Source: Verrucomicrobiia bacterium (GTDB lineage: Bacteria; Verrucomicrobiota; Verrucomicrobiia; Limisphaerales; JAUIHU01). From it: 14,544 bases of DNA. Positions 13,577-14,544 of this stretch are shown here, piece after piece. The notes under the pieces were generated by a model. The model saw only the letters and a list, made by a program, of their open reading frames with translations, had not been told where the DNA came from and did not search any database. The stretch covers positions 1 to 14,544 of the forward strand of contig JAUIHU010000031.1 in assembly GCA_030432175.1 (NCBI GenBank). The letters run 5' to 3'. The first letter of the stretch is position 1. Each line of letters starts with the position of its first letter. A program made the translations under genes and the position numbers.

Positions 13577-14544
13577 ATGAATGAATTGGATTCCCAACAA
13601 GACTTTCCTTTAGTGCTGGTCGTGGATGATGATCCCGATTTGGCCAATCTGCTGGTGCTTCTCCTTCAGGGGGAGGGCATTGATGCAGATATTGCCAGTG
13701 ATGGAAAGCAGGCGGTGGCAAGCGTGACAGCAAACACCTACGATCTGGTGCTAATGGATATCGGGCTGCCGGATATGGATGGGTTTTCGGTCTGGCGAAA
13801 GATATTGGAAACTCAGCCGGAAAAGATGAAGGACGTTCCGCTGATTTTTGTTACCGGATCTGAGTCTATGGAACATCAGGTTCAAGGCTTTGAACTGGGA
13901 GCTTCCGACTTTATCAAGAAGCCATTCGATGTGACCGAAATGATCGCTCGCGTTTCGTCGAAGTTGAGGAGCAAGAAAAAATGGGACGCCGCTGAAGAGG
14001 AACGTCAACTGGCCAAACAACGATCGCATGAAGAATTGCTGCGCATGAGCAATGCAATGGATTGTGCGAGTGACGCTATCAGTATTATTGATCCGGACGG
14101 ATCGCAGATTTACCAGAACTTCGCATTCAACTCTATTTTTGGTTTCACATTAGAGGAATTACAGGCCGAGGGCGGACAAAAGAAACTGTATCGGGAGCCA
14201 GGCAAATGGGATTCAATTCTGCGTGCTTGTAAAAATGGTTCATCCTGGAAAGGAGAGGTGGAAACCAAAACGCGTGGGGAACAGGTGATTCCAGTACTCT
14301 GCCGAGCTAACTCGATTCGTGATGATAAAGGCAAGTTGATTGGGACGGTTTTCATTTACACTGATATCACTGAGCGCAAACGACTGGAGAACGATCTGGT
14401 TTTCCTGGCGCATCATGACGCGTTCACCAAGCTTCCGAACCGGCGCTATTTCACAGACTTGATAGCCAAGAGTGTCGCCAAAGGAAAGCGAGGCGCTCCG
14501 AGCGTTTTAATTTATATCGATCTGGATAACTTCAAGGTCGTCAA
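13577..14544 (+). CDS. REC-PAS-GGDEF response regulator, truncated at window end
   Basis: A frame open from ATG 13577 to the window end (322 codons and counting). The receiver domain covers about 10-130: acidic VVDDDPD (15-21), phospho-acceptor D61 in LMDIGLPDMDG, T93 and K115 in KKPFD. A short charged linker (SKKKWDAAEEERQLAKQR) leads to a PAS domain (about 157-270), with DAISIIDPDG, FAFNSIFGFTLEEL and the closing IYTDITERKRLEND. A GGDEF domain then begins (about 282 on), with HHDAFTKLPNRRYF and IDLDNFKVV, but the GGDEF signature and any EAL domain lie beyond the window. The likely role is cyclic di-GMP synthesis or turnover controlled by phosphorylation and PAS sensing. The start is supported by GGA 9 nt upstream. 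Whether the cyclase is active cannot be judged here. Confidence 0.92.
   Translation, partial: MNELDSQQDFPLVLVVDDDPDLANLLVLLLQGEGIDADIASDGKQAVASVTANTYDLVLMDIGLPDMDGFSVWRKILETQPEKMKDVPLIFVTGSESMEHQVQGFELGASDFIKKPFDVTEMIARVSSKLRSKKKWDAAEEERQLAKQRSHEELLRMSNAMDCASDAISIIDPDGSQIYQNFAFNSIFGFTLEELQAEGGQKKLYREPGKWDSILRACKNGSSWKGEVETKTRGEQVIPVLCRANSIRDDKGKLIGTVFIYTDITERKRLENDLVFLAHHDAFTKLPNRRYFTDLIAKSVAKGKRGAPSVLIYIDLDNFKVV

Noticed and set aside
13488..14355. Several minus-strand frames opposite the REC-PAS-GGDEF gene
   Set aside because: The plus-strand frame is continuous with receiver, PAS and GGDEF motifs, so these are shadows.

Overview
The window looks like chromosome of a PVC-superphylum bacterium, most likely Verrucomicrobiota (Planctomycetota or Lentisphaerota remain possible). 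The reasons are two large exported proteins of the planctomycete-type cytochrome c / DUF1549 / DUF1553 architecture, a TIGR03790-family protein, an exported PQQ-propeller protein, and short GC-rich palindromic intergenic repeats. No tRNA, rRNA, CRISPR array, transposase or integrase is visible.

Layout. Positions 1-254 carry a double-hairpin repeat and a perfect 11-bp inverted repeat, next to the 3' remnant of a DUF4143-type ATPase gene (255-761). A small three-helix membrane protein follows on the minus strand (815-1195). Then a minus-strand block: an exported PQQ-propeller protein (1331-2698), a PSCyt1-DUF1549-DUF1553 protein (2896-5040), a TIGR03790 protein with a C-terminal helical-repeat tail (5056-6822), and a second, larger PSCyt1-DUF1549-DUF1553 protein (6892-9504) with an inserted beta-sandwich-like segment. 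The last three are closely spaced (69 and 15 nt) and probably form one operon read 9504->2896. All carry export signals and two carry CxxCH haem motifs, so they likely act outside the cytoplasm.

Divergent from that operon is the most unusual gene (9711-11015, plus strand). It encodes an exported protein with six 22-residue Cx2Cx5Cx2C repeats, a His-rich linker, a Met/His-rich stretch, a long charged coiled coil and a Pro/Arg tail. It looks like a periplasmic metal-binding protein of no family I recognise, and it ends in a clear rho-independent terminator.

The right end holds a minus-strand pair, a REC-GGDEF diguanylate cyclase (12276-13172) followed 12 nt later by a PdxA/PdxA2-type dehydrogenase (11229-12263). 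Across a 404-nt control region lies a divergent REC-PAS-GGDEF gene (13577 onward) that runs off the window. Two response regulators with cyclase domains back to back suggest a local cyclic-di-GMP signalling locus.

A palindromic repeat (about 32-34 nt) occurs three times, each time 40-130 nt beyond the 3' end of a minus-strand gene and always in the same orientation, suggesting a role in the transcript 3' end. All calls come from reading the sequence and remembered family motifs; no database search was run.
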